A model generated the notes under the pieces. That model did no database searches. It was given only the letters and a program-made list of their open reading frames with translations, and was not told where the DNA came from. A program made the translations under genes and the position numbers. This document shows, piece by piece, positions 7,152-13,051 of a stretch of 13,051 nucleotides of DNA. The DNA is from an uncultured Prevotella sp. GTDB lineage: Bacteria; Bacteroidota; Bacteroidia; Bacteroidales; Bacteroidaceae. The first letter of the stretch is position 1. The number at the start of each line of letters is the position of its first letter. Location of the stretch: NCBI GenBank assembly GCA_900546605.1, contig URDV01000036.1:1-13051 (forward strand). The letters are read 5' to 3'.

Positions 7152-10073
7152 ATGAAATACGTTTCGACCCTGATATTCACGTTGTTGTCGGCTACAACAG
7201 CCATGGCGCAGCAAGGCAAGCTACACGACGTTGTGAGCAGCTACTTGCACAATTATCGTGTGCAAGGCTATCAACCACGTGACCGAATGGGACTGGACTC
7301 TTTGCGTGCCGATGATGCATTACACGAGGTGCGTATTTATGCCAACGAGCCCTTTTGCTCACAGCCCTTTACGCCCCAGAGCGTAGAGCTGATTTACAAC
7401 GACTTGCAACAACAGTTGCCAGCCCCCTATAACACTTATCGCTTGTATGTGTATAATAAAAAGGGCATGCTCATTGAAGACCTCGTGCCTAACATTTACA
7501 GGCAGAGTGGACAAGATGAGTCGCGCCTTTGGGGCAAAATAAACTATCAAGGACGACCATGGGTTGAAAACACCTCGCGCCCTTATAGGGTGAGTGCTGG
7601 CCTACAAGGTCGACACCTATTTATTTGGCCCAGTCATGGACGCTACTATAAAGATGGAGGTTGGCAATGGCAAAGACCTTACCTTTATTGCACCACCGAG
7701 GATATGTTTACGCAGTCATTTGTATATCCCTATTTGTTCCCCATGCTCGAAAATGCAGGAGCAATAGTGGGTTGTCCGCGTGAGCGCGATTATCAAACGC
7801 ATGAGGCTGTGGTTGATAATGATGCACCTAACCAACAAGGCATTTATAGTGAATTAACGCAACCCGATGGCCGTTGGCAGTCGTCAGCTGACTCGGTAGG
7901 CTTTGCTATGTCCACTTCTTTGCTCAACGACCATGTTCATCCGTTTAGCGAGGGCACATATCGCATGACTACAACGGTAAATAGGCGTACAAAACTTGCT
8001 AGCGCGGTGTGGACGCCACAAGTGCCTATGGCAGGACGTTATGCTGTGTATGTGAGTTATGCCTCGCGTGCAAACTCTGTGCCTGATGCACATTACACGA
8101 TTTATCATAAGGGCGGACGTACCAACTTTGTGGTGAACCAACAAATGGGGGGTGGCACATGGGTTTACTTAGGCACCTTTGAATTTGATAAAGGTAGTAA
8201 TTCAGAGGGTAGGGTGGTGCTTACGAACCAAAGCGATTACAGGGGTGTGGTAACAGCCGACGCTGTGCGCTTTGGGGGTGGCGTAGGGCAGACGGAACGT
8301 GGTACGGCAGGCACATCGGGCTTGCCGCGTTATTTAGAGGCTGCTCGATACTATGCGCAATGGGCGGGTGTGCCCGACTCGTTGGTTAACACTACTGAGG
8401 GCACAAATGATTATAATGACGACTTGCGTGTGCGTAGCAATATGCTTAACTACTTGGCCGGGGGGAGCGTTTATGTGCCCAACACTATGGGACAACATGT
8501 GCCCTTTGAACTGTCGTTGGCCATACATAGTGATGCGGGGGTGAAGGCTGATAATAGTATTTATGGCTCGCTCGCAATATCTACTACGCAGGATGCCGAA
8601 GGACGTACCGCTTACGCTTCAGGACTTTCGCGCCAGGCTTCATCTGACTTTGCCCAACTCTTATTGCAAACGCTGACCGATGACATAAACCACACGTATG
8701 GAGCTAACTGGACGCGTCGTGAACATTGGGACCGTAATTATGCCGAAACGCGTATGCCACAGGTGCCATCGGCTATACTCGAAACTATGTCGCATCAAAA
8801 CTTTGCCGACATTCGTTATGGGCATGATCCTAACTTTAAGTTTACGTTAGCTCGTTCGGTTTATAAAAGCATTCTTCGCTATGTCAACTACGAGCATGGC
8901 GTTAAGCAATATGCCGTACAGCCCTTGCCACCTCATGCTTTTGCAGCCGAATTAACAACAGATGGTAGTAGTGTGCGATTAAGTTGGCAACCCACAGTTG
9001 ATAGTTTAGAGACGTCGGCTGCGCCTACTCAGTATGTGCTTTATACGCGTGTGGGTAATGAGGATTTTGACAATGGGTTATTGTTGGGTAATGTTACGAG
9101 CTACACGTTGCCTGTGTCGGCAGGCCAGTTGTATGGCTTTAGGGTGGCTGCGGTAAATGCTGGCGGACAGAGTTTCCCCACCGAAACGCTAACGGCTTAT
9201 CGTAGCACTCACCCTCAAGCGCGTGAGGTGTTATTGGTCAATGGTTTTACGCGCGTGAGTGGGCCTGCCGTGGTTGATACGCCTGACTCGTTAGGTTTTT
9301 GCTTGGACGTAGACCCTGGTGTGCCTTATATGTCGACCACTACCTATTGTGGCAAGCAGCATGTGTTTAACAGAGCCGCAATGGGACATGAGGGAAGTGC
9401 AGGCTTGGGCTATTCGGGTAACGAACTCATGGGCAAGGAGTTGGCGGGTAACACGTTCAATTACACCTTGTGTCATGGGCAGGCTGTGGCTTACGCTGGT
9501 GATTATTCATTTTCGTCAATGAGTAGTGAAGCTTTTGCATCACCCGTTCGTTCGCTCAAACGGTTCGCTGCTATTGACTACATAGCGGGGTTGCAAGCTA
9601 ATTTACCTTATAACTTGCGTCCTTACCCTGTGTTTACAACTGATGTGCGCAATAGGTTGGCCGACTACTTAGAGCAGGGAGGCGCTTTGTTGTTGAGTGG
9701 TAGTTATATAGGTTCTGATAACGATGCCGACAAGGCTAATCGTGACTTTATTGAGAATGTGCTTAAGTTTAAGTATGATGGCACAGCTCGCTTTGATGCT
9801 ACCGATTATGTGAATGGGTTAAATTTGCAATTCCTTATTTATCGTGAGCCTAATGCGCAACATTATGCAGCCATAGCTCCTGATGCCATAATGCCTACAT
9901 CGACTAAGGCTTTTACGGCCTTTGCCTATGGTGGCGGACAGGGGGCTGGTGTTGCTTATAAAGGGCGCAATTACCGCACGTTGAGCATGGGTTTCCCTTT
10001 TGAGTGTATACGCGATGCTGATGTGCGCAACAAGGCTATGAAGGCTATGCTTACTTTCTTGACAAGTCATTAA
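7152..10073 (+). CDS. Secreted amidase_3/golvesin/FN3 multidomain protein ('xanthan lyase' type)
   Basis: The 973-residue product has a signal peptide (residues 1-19, ending TAMA before QQGK). Residues ~150-210 look like the first half of a zinc N-acetylmuramoyl-L-alanine amidase: FIWPSHG with H162, CTTEDM with E183, then LENAGAIVGCPRERD. A golvesin-like beta module follows (~215-376; W287 in VWTPQVPMAGRYAVYVSY, ending VVTADAVRFGGG). The amidase resumes at ~385-580 with SLAIHSDAG (H459) and the catalytic-type Glu in AILETMSH (E544). An FN3 domain spans ~594-690. The C-terminal ~280 residues (GFTRVSGP, YLEQGGALLLSGSYIG) I do not recognise securely. The likely action is cleaving peptide stems from cell-wall glycan in the periplasm or outside. 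The 'xanthan lyase' label used for relatives is not supported by any lyase motif here. No type IX C-terminal sorting domain is seen. Confidence 0.85.
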   Translation: MKYVSTLIFTLLSATTAMAQQGKLHDVVSSYLHNYRVQGYQPRDRMGLDSLRADDALHEVRIYANEPFCSQPFTPQSVELIYNDLQQQLPAPYNTYRLYVYNKKGMLIEDLVPNIYRQSGQDESRLWGKINYQGRPWVENTSRPYRVSAGLQGRHLFIWPSHGRYYKDGGWQWQRPYLYCTTEDMFTQSFVYPYLFPMLENAGAIVGCPRERDYQTHEAVVDNDAPNQQGIYSELTQPDGRWQSSADSVGFAMSTSLLNDHVHPFSEGTYRMTTTVNRRTKLASAVWTPQVPMAGRYAVYVSYASRANSVPDAHYTIYHKGGRTNFVVNQQMGGGTWVYLGTFEFDKGSNSEGRVVLTNQSDYRGVVTADAVRFGGGVGQTERGTAGTSGLPRYLEAARYYAQWAGVPDSLVNTTEGTNDYNDDLRVRSNMLNYLAGGSVYVPNTMGQHVPFELSLAIHSDAGVKADNSIYGSLAISTTQDAEGRTAYASGLSRQASSDFAQLLLQTLTDDINHTYGANWTRREHWDRNYAETRMPQVPSAILETMSHQNFADIRYGHDPNFKFTLARSVYKSILRYVNYEHGVKQYAVQPLPPHAFAAELTTDGSSVRLSWQPTVDSLETSAAPTQYVLYTRVGNEDFDNGLLLGNVTSYTLPVSAGQLYGFRVAAVNAGGQSFPTETLTAYRSTHPQAREVLLVNGFTRVSGPAVVDTPDSLGFCLDVDPGVPYMSTTTYCGKQHVFNRAAMGHEGSAGLGYSGNELMGKELAGNTFNYTLCHGQAVAYAGDYSFSSMSSEAFASPVRSLKRFAAIDYIAGLQANLPYNLRPYPVFTTDVRNRLADYLEQGGALLLSGSYIGSDNDADKANRDFIENVLKFKYDGTARFDATDYVNGLNLQFLIYREPNAQHYAAIAPDAIMPTSTKAFTAFAYGGGQGAGVAYKGRNYRTLSMGFPFECIRDADVRNKAMKAMLTFLTSH

Positions 10074-10126
10074 GTTGATAGGAAGCTGAGGCCGACTTTT
10101 TTAAAATTCAGAACGTTTACAAAAAC

Positions 10127-10247
10127 AAGTTTAGAGTTTTGAGGTTATAAAGGTAAAAAGTAAGTTTTTGAATCGCTTTGTTTGTCATTTATCTTTCGAT
10201 TTGCTAAAAAACAAAGTTTATAACCTTCAACCTCAAAACTTAAACTT
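10127..10247. terminator. Hairpin-rich bidirectional terminator candidate
   Basis: Arms 10127-10146 and 10229-10247 are inverted repeats (AAGTTTAGAGTTTTGAGGTT against AAGTTTAAGTTTTGAGGTT after complementing; one inserted base). A nested 8-bp stem CTTTGTTT/AAACAAAG lies at 10176-10183 and 10209-10216. The element fills the spacer between two convergent genes. Reading from the minus-strand aminopeptidase, the stem is followed by a U-rich run (complement of 10120-10125), which favours termination in that direction. The plus direction lacks a clear U-tract. Confidence 0.55.
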
Positions 10248-10257
10248 CACCTTTACC

Positions 10258-11568
10258 TTAGTTCTCAGTATTCGCAAAGAACTCGGTAAAGGCTTTTACA
10301 CAATATGTGTGGTCAGCAGAACTGCCAGTTTCACGACAACTGTGCATGGCAAGAATGGCATTGCCCATGTCAACACCTTGCAGGGGAATAGATGAAGCAA
10401 GTATATTACCCAAAGTGCTACCGCCAGCCACATCGCTATGATTAACAAAACGTTGACAAGGAACACCCGCCTTTTGGCAGATAGAGGCAAAGATGGCTGC
10501 TGAATGCGCATCGCTGGCATACTTTTGAGCAGCATTAAACTTAATAACGGGACCTCCACCTAATAGGGCATGATTCGTGGGATCATATTTTTCGGTATAG
10601 TTGGGGTGCCATGCATGGGCATTATCGGCCGACACCATGAAGGCACGCTCAACTGCTTGAAAGAATGCTTCCTCGTTATGACTTTGCGCCCAAGCTATAC
10701 GCTTAAGCAACGAGGCTAAAAAGGGGCTACCTGCACCCTGCTTGGTTTGCGACCCCGTCTCTTCATTATCAAAGATGGCAAGCACTTGGGTGGTTGAGCT
10801 AATTGGCGAGGCAAGTAGGGCTTCCAGTCCGGCATAACACATCGAAAGGTCGTCAAGGCGTCCAGATGAAATGAACTCGTTGTGGGCACCAAAGGTGCAA
10901 GCCGGGGTAGCGTCGGCCAAATAAAGGTCGAAGTCAAGAATGTCTGTTGCTTGTAGTTGAGGTTCGCTCTGTTTAAGTTCGTCAACAATTACTTGCATCA
11001 GCAAATGGTTATGCTCAAGTTCGTTGCTAATAATGCCGAGCAGGGGTATCATGTCCTTTTGCTTGCTGAGCTTTACGCCATCGTTTACTTGGCGGTTAAA
11101 GTGTATGGCCAAATTTGAAATTTGCAAAAGGGGACGCTTAATATGCAACAATAATGTACGTGGGTGCATAATGTCGTCTCCCTTAACAATAACGCGGCCT
11201 GCCAAGGTGAGCGGACGATCAAACCATGTTGACATGATAGGTCCTCCATACACCTCGGTGTTGAGTTTCACGATTCCGCCTTCGGCCGTGATTTCGGCTT
11301 GAGGCTTAATGCGGAAGGTGGGCGAATCGCAATGGGCACAAATCATGTGAAAGCCCGCATCGGCTATAGGCTGATGTCCTATTTGAAAGGCATAGATGGA
11401 TGAATCGTTTTTGGTTACATAAAAGCGGTCGCCTGGTTGAATGCTTTTAATGGGTTCACAGGCATTTAGTTGTTGGTAGCCTGCTTGGCTGAGGGCTTGT
11501 GCTATGTTTTTAACAGCTAGAAAATTGACGGGCGAGGCGTCAAGAAATTGAAGTAGGCGTTGAATCAT
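10258..11568 (-). CDS. apeB: M18 family aminopeptidase (aspartyl aminopeptidase type)
   Basis: Cytoplasmic dinuclear-zinc exopeptidase that removes N-terminal residues, usually Asp or Glu, from peptides. The 436-residue length is typical of bacterial M18 enzymes. The family metal and catalytic motifs are all visible: AHCDSP with H79, SGRLDDL with D239, FDNEETGS with E269/E270, SADNAHAWHPNY with D315, and LAMHSCRE with H409. HSDVAGGSTLG at 377-387 is another M18 hallmark. There is no signal peptide, consistent with an intracellular enzyme. The ATG at 11568 fits the usual N-terminus (a leader helix, then ASPVNFLAVKNIAQAL). The upstream sequence is C- and A-rich without a Shine-Dalgarno site. 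It is convergent with the amidase gene and 68 bp downstream of the HxlR gene; I see no functional link to either. The symbol apeB is by family analogy. Confidence 0.93.
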   Translation of the reverse strand: MIQRLLQFLDASPVNFLAVKNIAQALSQAGYQQLNACEPIKSIQPGDRFYVTKNDSSIYAFQIGHQPIADAGFHMICAHCDSPTFRIKPQAEITAEGGIVKLNTEVYGGPIMSTWFDRPLTLAGRVIVKGDDIMHPRTLLLHIKRPLLQISNLAIHFNRQVNDGVKLSKQKDMIPLLGIISNELEHNHLLMQVIVDELKQSEPQLQATDILDFDLYLADATPACTFGAHNEFISSGRLDDLSMCYAGLEALLASPISSTTQVLAIFDNEETGSQTKQGAGSPFLASLLKRIAWAQSHNEEAFFQAVERAFMVSADNAHAWHPNYTEKYDPTNHALLGGGPVIKFNAAQKYASDAHSAAIFASICQKAGVPCQRFVNHSDVAGGSTLGNILASSIPLQGVDMGNAILAMHSCRETGSSADHTYCVKAFTEFFANTEN

Positions 11569-11636
11569 AATTTTGGGGGAAAATTTTGTAAGTAGGTGTT
11601 TATGATGAGAAAATTGTAGACGCGTTGTGTTTAACT

Positions 11637-12008
11637 TTATGCGTTTTGGGCTTCATACCTTTTTCGGTCGTTCAGTATGCCAGCCATGTTGTTTTGTCCC
11701 CAATTGATGAGACTTTCAACCAGGGGTATGAAGGTGTGCGCGCGGTGGGTAAGTGAGTATTCAACACGTGGCGGCACCTCGGCATAGATGGCACGATGCA
11801 CCAAACCATCGGCCTCGAGCGAGCGTAGGGTAGATGTGAGTACCTTTTGTGATATGTCGGGAATGGATTTGTGCAGGGTGTTGAATCGCATTTGCTCGTT
11901 TTTGTGGATGATGTAAATAATGAGTAGCGACCACTTGCTGCAAACGTGTGATAATATGCTGCGTATGGGGCAGTCTTTATATATAATATCAGTTGTTATG
12001 TTGTTCAT
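11637..12008 (-). CDS. HxlR-type winged-helix transcriptional regulator
   Basis: A 123-residue DNA-binding protein counted from the ATG at 12008. The HxlR pattern is clear: KDCPIRSILSHVCSKWSLLII near 11-31, the recognition region RFNTLHKSIPDISQKVLTSTLRSLEADGLV at ~41-70 (two consecutive stretches of helix), and the wing AEVPPRVEYSLT at 76-87. C13 sits where redox or electrophile-sensing HxlR proteins carry their conserved N-terminal cysteine, so thiol sensing is possible. A longer reading from a TTG at 12038 adds ten residues. I prefer the ATG because a promoter box (complement of 12036-12043) overlaps that TTG and because family members start just before the CPIR region. It is divergent from the cupin gene, the usual arrangement when the regulator controls its neighbour. 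Confidence 0.9.
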   Translation of the reverse strand: MNNITTDIIYKDCPIRSILSHVCSKWSLLIIYIIHKNEQMRFNTLHKSIPDISQKVLTSTLRSLEADGLVHRAIYAEVPPRVEYSLTHRAHTFIPLVESLINWGQNNMAGILNDRKRYEAQNA

Positions 12009-12035
12009 AAAGAGTTGATTTTCATTAATGGTATA

Positions 12036-12043
12036 CAAAAGTA
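12036..12043 (-). promoter_or_regulatory. Candidate -7 box for the HxlR gene
   Basis: The minus strand reads TACTTTTG, a full match to TAnnTTTG. I do not find a good -33 element. It would place the transcript start about 20 nt before the ATG at 12008, leaving no room for translation from the TTG at 12038. Confidence 0.35.
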
Positions 12044-12127
12044 AGCAATATGCTAAGATGGTTGTTATGTTGTAGCGTTAAACAAAATTAAAGTGCTTGT
12101 TTAAATGGGGGTGAAACTCAATAATGG

Positions 12128-12141
12128 TTACCTAAAGGTAA
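12128..12141. promoter_or_regulatory. Palindromic operator candidate for the HxlR regulator
   Basis: TTACCT-AA-AGGTAA is a perfect 6-bp inverted repeat around a 2-bp spacer, lying in the 233-bp divergent region between the HxlR ATG (12008) and the cupin ATG (12242). HxlR proteins bind as dimers to short palindromes of this sort, often in the promoter shared with a divergent target gene. The site is 22 bp upstream of the cupin -33 element, a position suited to activation or to looping-type control rather than direct promoter occlusion. Confidence 0.5.
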
Positions 12142-12163
12142 GTATCATACGCCAAAGTGCCTT

Positions 12164-12195
12164 ATTGCAAATGGTGTTGAAACGAAGTACCTTTG
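12164..12195 (+). promoter_or_regulatory. Candidate promoter of the cupin gene
   Basis: TACCTTTG at 12188-12195 is a full match to the Bacteroidota -7 consensus TAnnTTTG. ATTG at 12164-12167 is a near match to the -33 TTTG with a 20-bp spacer. The predicted leader is about 40 nt, A-rich and without a Shine-Dalgarno site. Confidence 0.55.
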
Positions 12196-12241
12196 CATTG
12201 TCAAACACAAAAACATTTACACAAAACAAAAGAATAAAGCA

Positions 12242-12691
12242 ATGAAACAAGCAAAAACAATTGTAAAAGCTACGAATGCTACCGCTGTTGACTTTGGCAA
12301 ATTGGCCGAATTAAGTGATTACGTGTTAGAACTATCGCCTGAGGTGAAAATACCTGGCAAGGTGTTTGGTGGTGCTGCTGTAGGTGCTACGGGAGGTGAA
12401 TTCTCGTTTCAATCATTTGCCCCAGGTACAGAAACAGGCTTTGTACACACGCATAAGAATCATGAGGAACTTTACTTCTTTTTGAGTGGTAAGGGTGAGT
12501 TCCAGGTAGATGGGCAGGTATTTCCTGTTACTGAAGGTTCTGTGGTGAGAGTGGCTCCTGCAGGCAAGCGTTCAGTTCGCAACAATGGTACGGCTCCATT
12601 GGTTATGCTTTGTGTGCAATATCGTGGGGCTACCTTTATGACTGATGATGCTGTAGATGGCGTTATCTTGAACGAGAAAGTGGAGTGGTAA
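12242..12691 (+). CDS. Small single-domain cupin protein
   Basis: The 149-residue product has no signal peptide, so it is predicted cytoplasmic. The cupin barrel spans roughly 50-135. Motif 1 is good: GFVHTHKNHEELYFFLSGKG supplies H69, H71 and E75 or E76 as metal ligands. Motif 2 (GSVVRVAPAGKRSVRNN, 99-115) has the PxG turn, but Ser111 stands where the usual ligand histidine should be. Metal binding may therefore use three protein ligands, or the protein may be a non-enzymatic sugar- or small-molecule-binding cupin. The substrate cannot be named. Divergence from an HxlR regulator, which in other bacteria often responds to aldehydes, quinones or other electrophiles, suggests a small-molecule stress role by inference only. 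The gene is followed by a strong hairpin terminator. Confidence 0.88.
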   Translation: MKQAKTIVKATNATAVDFGKLAELSDYVLELSPEVKIPGKVFGGAAVGATGGEFSFQSFAPGTETGFVHTHKNHEELYFFLSGKGEFQVDGQVFPVTEGSVVRVAPAGKRSVRNNGTAPLVMLCVQYRGATFMTDDAVDGVILNEKVEW

Positions 12692-12714
12692 TTGTATTGT
12701 TGGCTCAAAACACT

Positions 12715-12756
12715 AAGGGTGAGGTTTGAATTGCTTATTTTTCAAACCTCACCCTT
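12715..12756 (+). terminator. Hairpin terminator of the cupin gene
   Basis: A perfect 16-bp stem (AAGGGTGAGGTTTGAA at 12715-12730 with its complement at 12741-12756) closes a 10-nt loop, 23 nt after the cupin stop. The tail is only moderately U-rich (GGTTTATG), so it may also serve to stabilise the mRNA end. The stem is symmetrical and could stop transcription from the right as well. Confidence 0.8.
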
Positions 12757-12808
12757 GGTTTATGTTATAAGTAGGTATTCTACATAGTTTATATAATCGT
12801 ATTCAGAT

Positions 12809-12925
12809 TTAGTCGATATGGCTTGGCGCACTCTTTTGCCCATAAACATAGGTTTCATCGGTCACGTAGCCCGCTACGTTCCCTCTTCGACCTATGTTTA
12901 TGAACGAAATACTGCAGCCATTCAT
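12809..12925 (-). other. Tiny ORF (38 codons) overlapping a long hairpin
   Basis: An ATG at 12925 opens a 38-codon frame ending in TAA at 12809 (MNGCSISFINIGRRGNV..., ending KSAPSHID). It contains the entire 12841-12902 hairpin, whose arms encode FINIG and TYVYG. There is no ribosome site and no recognised domain. It is more likely a by-product of a repeat sequence than a gene, though it could be expressed. Confidence 0.2.
12841..12902. repeat. Palindromic element with nested hairpins
   Basis: Perfect 13-bp arms CATAAACATAGGT (12841-12853) and its complement (12890-12902) enclose an inner perfect 7-bp stem ACGTAGC/GCTACGT (12864-12870, 12873-12879) with a 2-bp spacer. The outer and inner stems are separated by unpaired arms of about 10 nt. 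This is the design of a mobile or REP-like palindromic unit rather than of a simple terminator; there is no U-tract. Confidence 0.6.
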
Positions 12926-12932
12926 ATTAACT

Positions 12933-13051
12933 ACGCGTTGGTAGAATTAGTAAACAAGTTGACAAGTTAACGGGTTAACAGGTAAGTTTGCCAAGCTTTT
13001 TAATTTTCTTGTCATTCTGGCTTTAACATAATAAGTGGTGTAAAGCATACT
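12933..13051. repeat. Intergenic repeat with two 8-bp GTTAACGG-like units (copy 2)
   Basis: This is a second copy of the element at 1407-1526, in the same orientation and running into the right edge. Shared blocks are ACGCGTTGG, AGAATTAGTAAACAA in near-identical form, CAAGTTAACGGGTTAA, AGTTTGCCAAG and GGCTTTAACATAA. Only two tandem 8-mers are present (GTTAACGG 12966-12973, GTTAACAG 12974-12981) against four in copy 1, so the copies differ mainly by a 16-bp loss or gain of two units. No gene is seen here. Confidence 0.7.

Noticed and set aside
7152..10073. Type IX secretion C-terminal sorting domain on the amidase
   Set aside because: The last ~80 residues end in a helix-like KAMKAMLTFLTSH without the conserved glycine/lysine beta motifs of that signal.
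12009..12038. Longer HxlR product starting at TTG 12038
   Set aside because: The rare TTG overlaps a -7 box candidate and adds ten residues not expected in the family; the ATG at 12008 fits better.
12841..12902. Integron attC site
   Set aside because: The hairpin lacks the GTTRRRY/RYYYAAC core sites and no integrase or cassette array is nearby.

Overview
The window looks like chromosomal DNA from a member of the order Bacteroidales, most likely Prevotella or a close relative; the genus is an inference. Supporting signs are PD40, LysM and PorT-like envelope proteins, a secreted amidase of the kind usually labelled 'xanthan lyase' in Bacteroidota, mostly A-rich leaders with few Shine-Dalgarno sites, and several intergenic matches to the Bacteroidota -7 promoter box TAnnTTTG.

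Layout, left to right. (1) A minus-strand gene, cut by the left edge (1-1223), encodes an exported PD40 beta-propeller protein. (2) A 425-bp divergent spacer carries promoter candidates and an intergenic repeat built on 8-bp GTTAACGG units. (3) A plus-strand cluster follows: a LysM plus periplasmic-binding-fold protein (1649-3325), a PorT-like outer-membrane beta-barrel 10 bp later (3336-4061), then valS (4118-6802). (4) A 349-bp spacer holds a ~122-bp imperfect palindrome directly after valS and a ~176-bp MITE-like element with long imperfect terminal inverted repeats. (5) A large secreted multidomain protein (7152-10073) has an N-acetylmuramoyl-L-alanine amidase domain interrupted by a golvesin-like module, then an FN3 domain and an uncharacterised C-terminal region. 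(6) A hairpin-rich convergent junction separates it from a minus-strand M18 aminopeptidase (10258-11568). (7) A minus-strand HxlR-type regulator faces a plus-strand small cupin across a 200-bp divergent promoter with a 14-bp palindrome that is a good operator candidate. (8) After a strong terminator, the last ~290 bp contain a long hairpin with a tiny ORF and a second, shorter copy of the 8-bp-unit repeat.

Functionally, the left half is cell-envelope proteins next to a housekeeping tRNA synthetase. The right half is peptidoglycan or peptide hydrolysis plus a compact regulator/cupin pair. I see no phage, plasmid, CRISPR, toxin-antitoxin or defence genes and no intact transposase. The main unexplained structure lies between the genes: at least four distinct repeat or palindromic elements, and a short motif (TAAGTAGG) that recurs in several spacers, once at each end of the MITE-like element.
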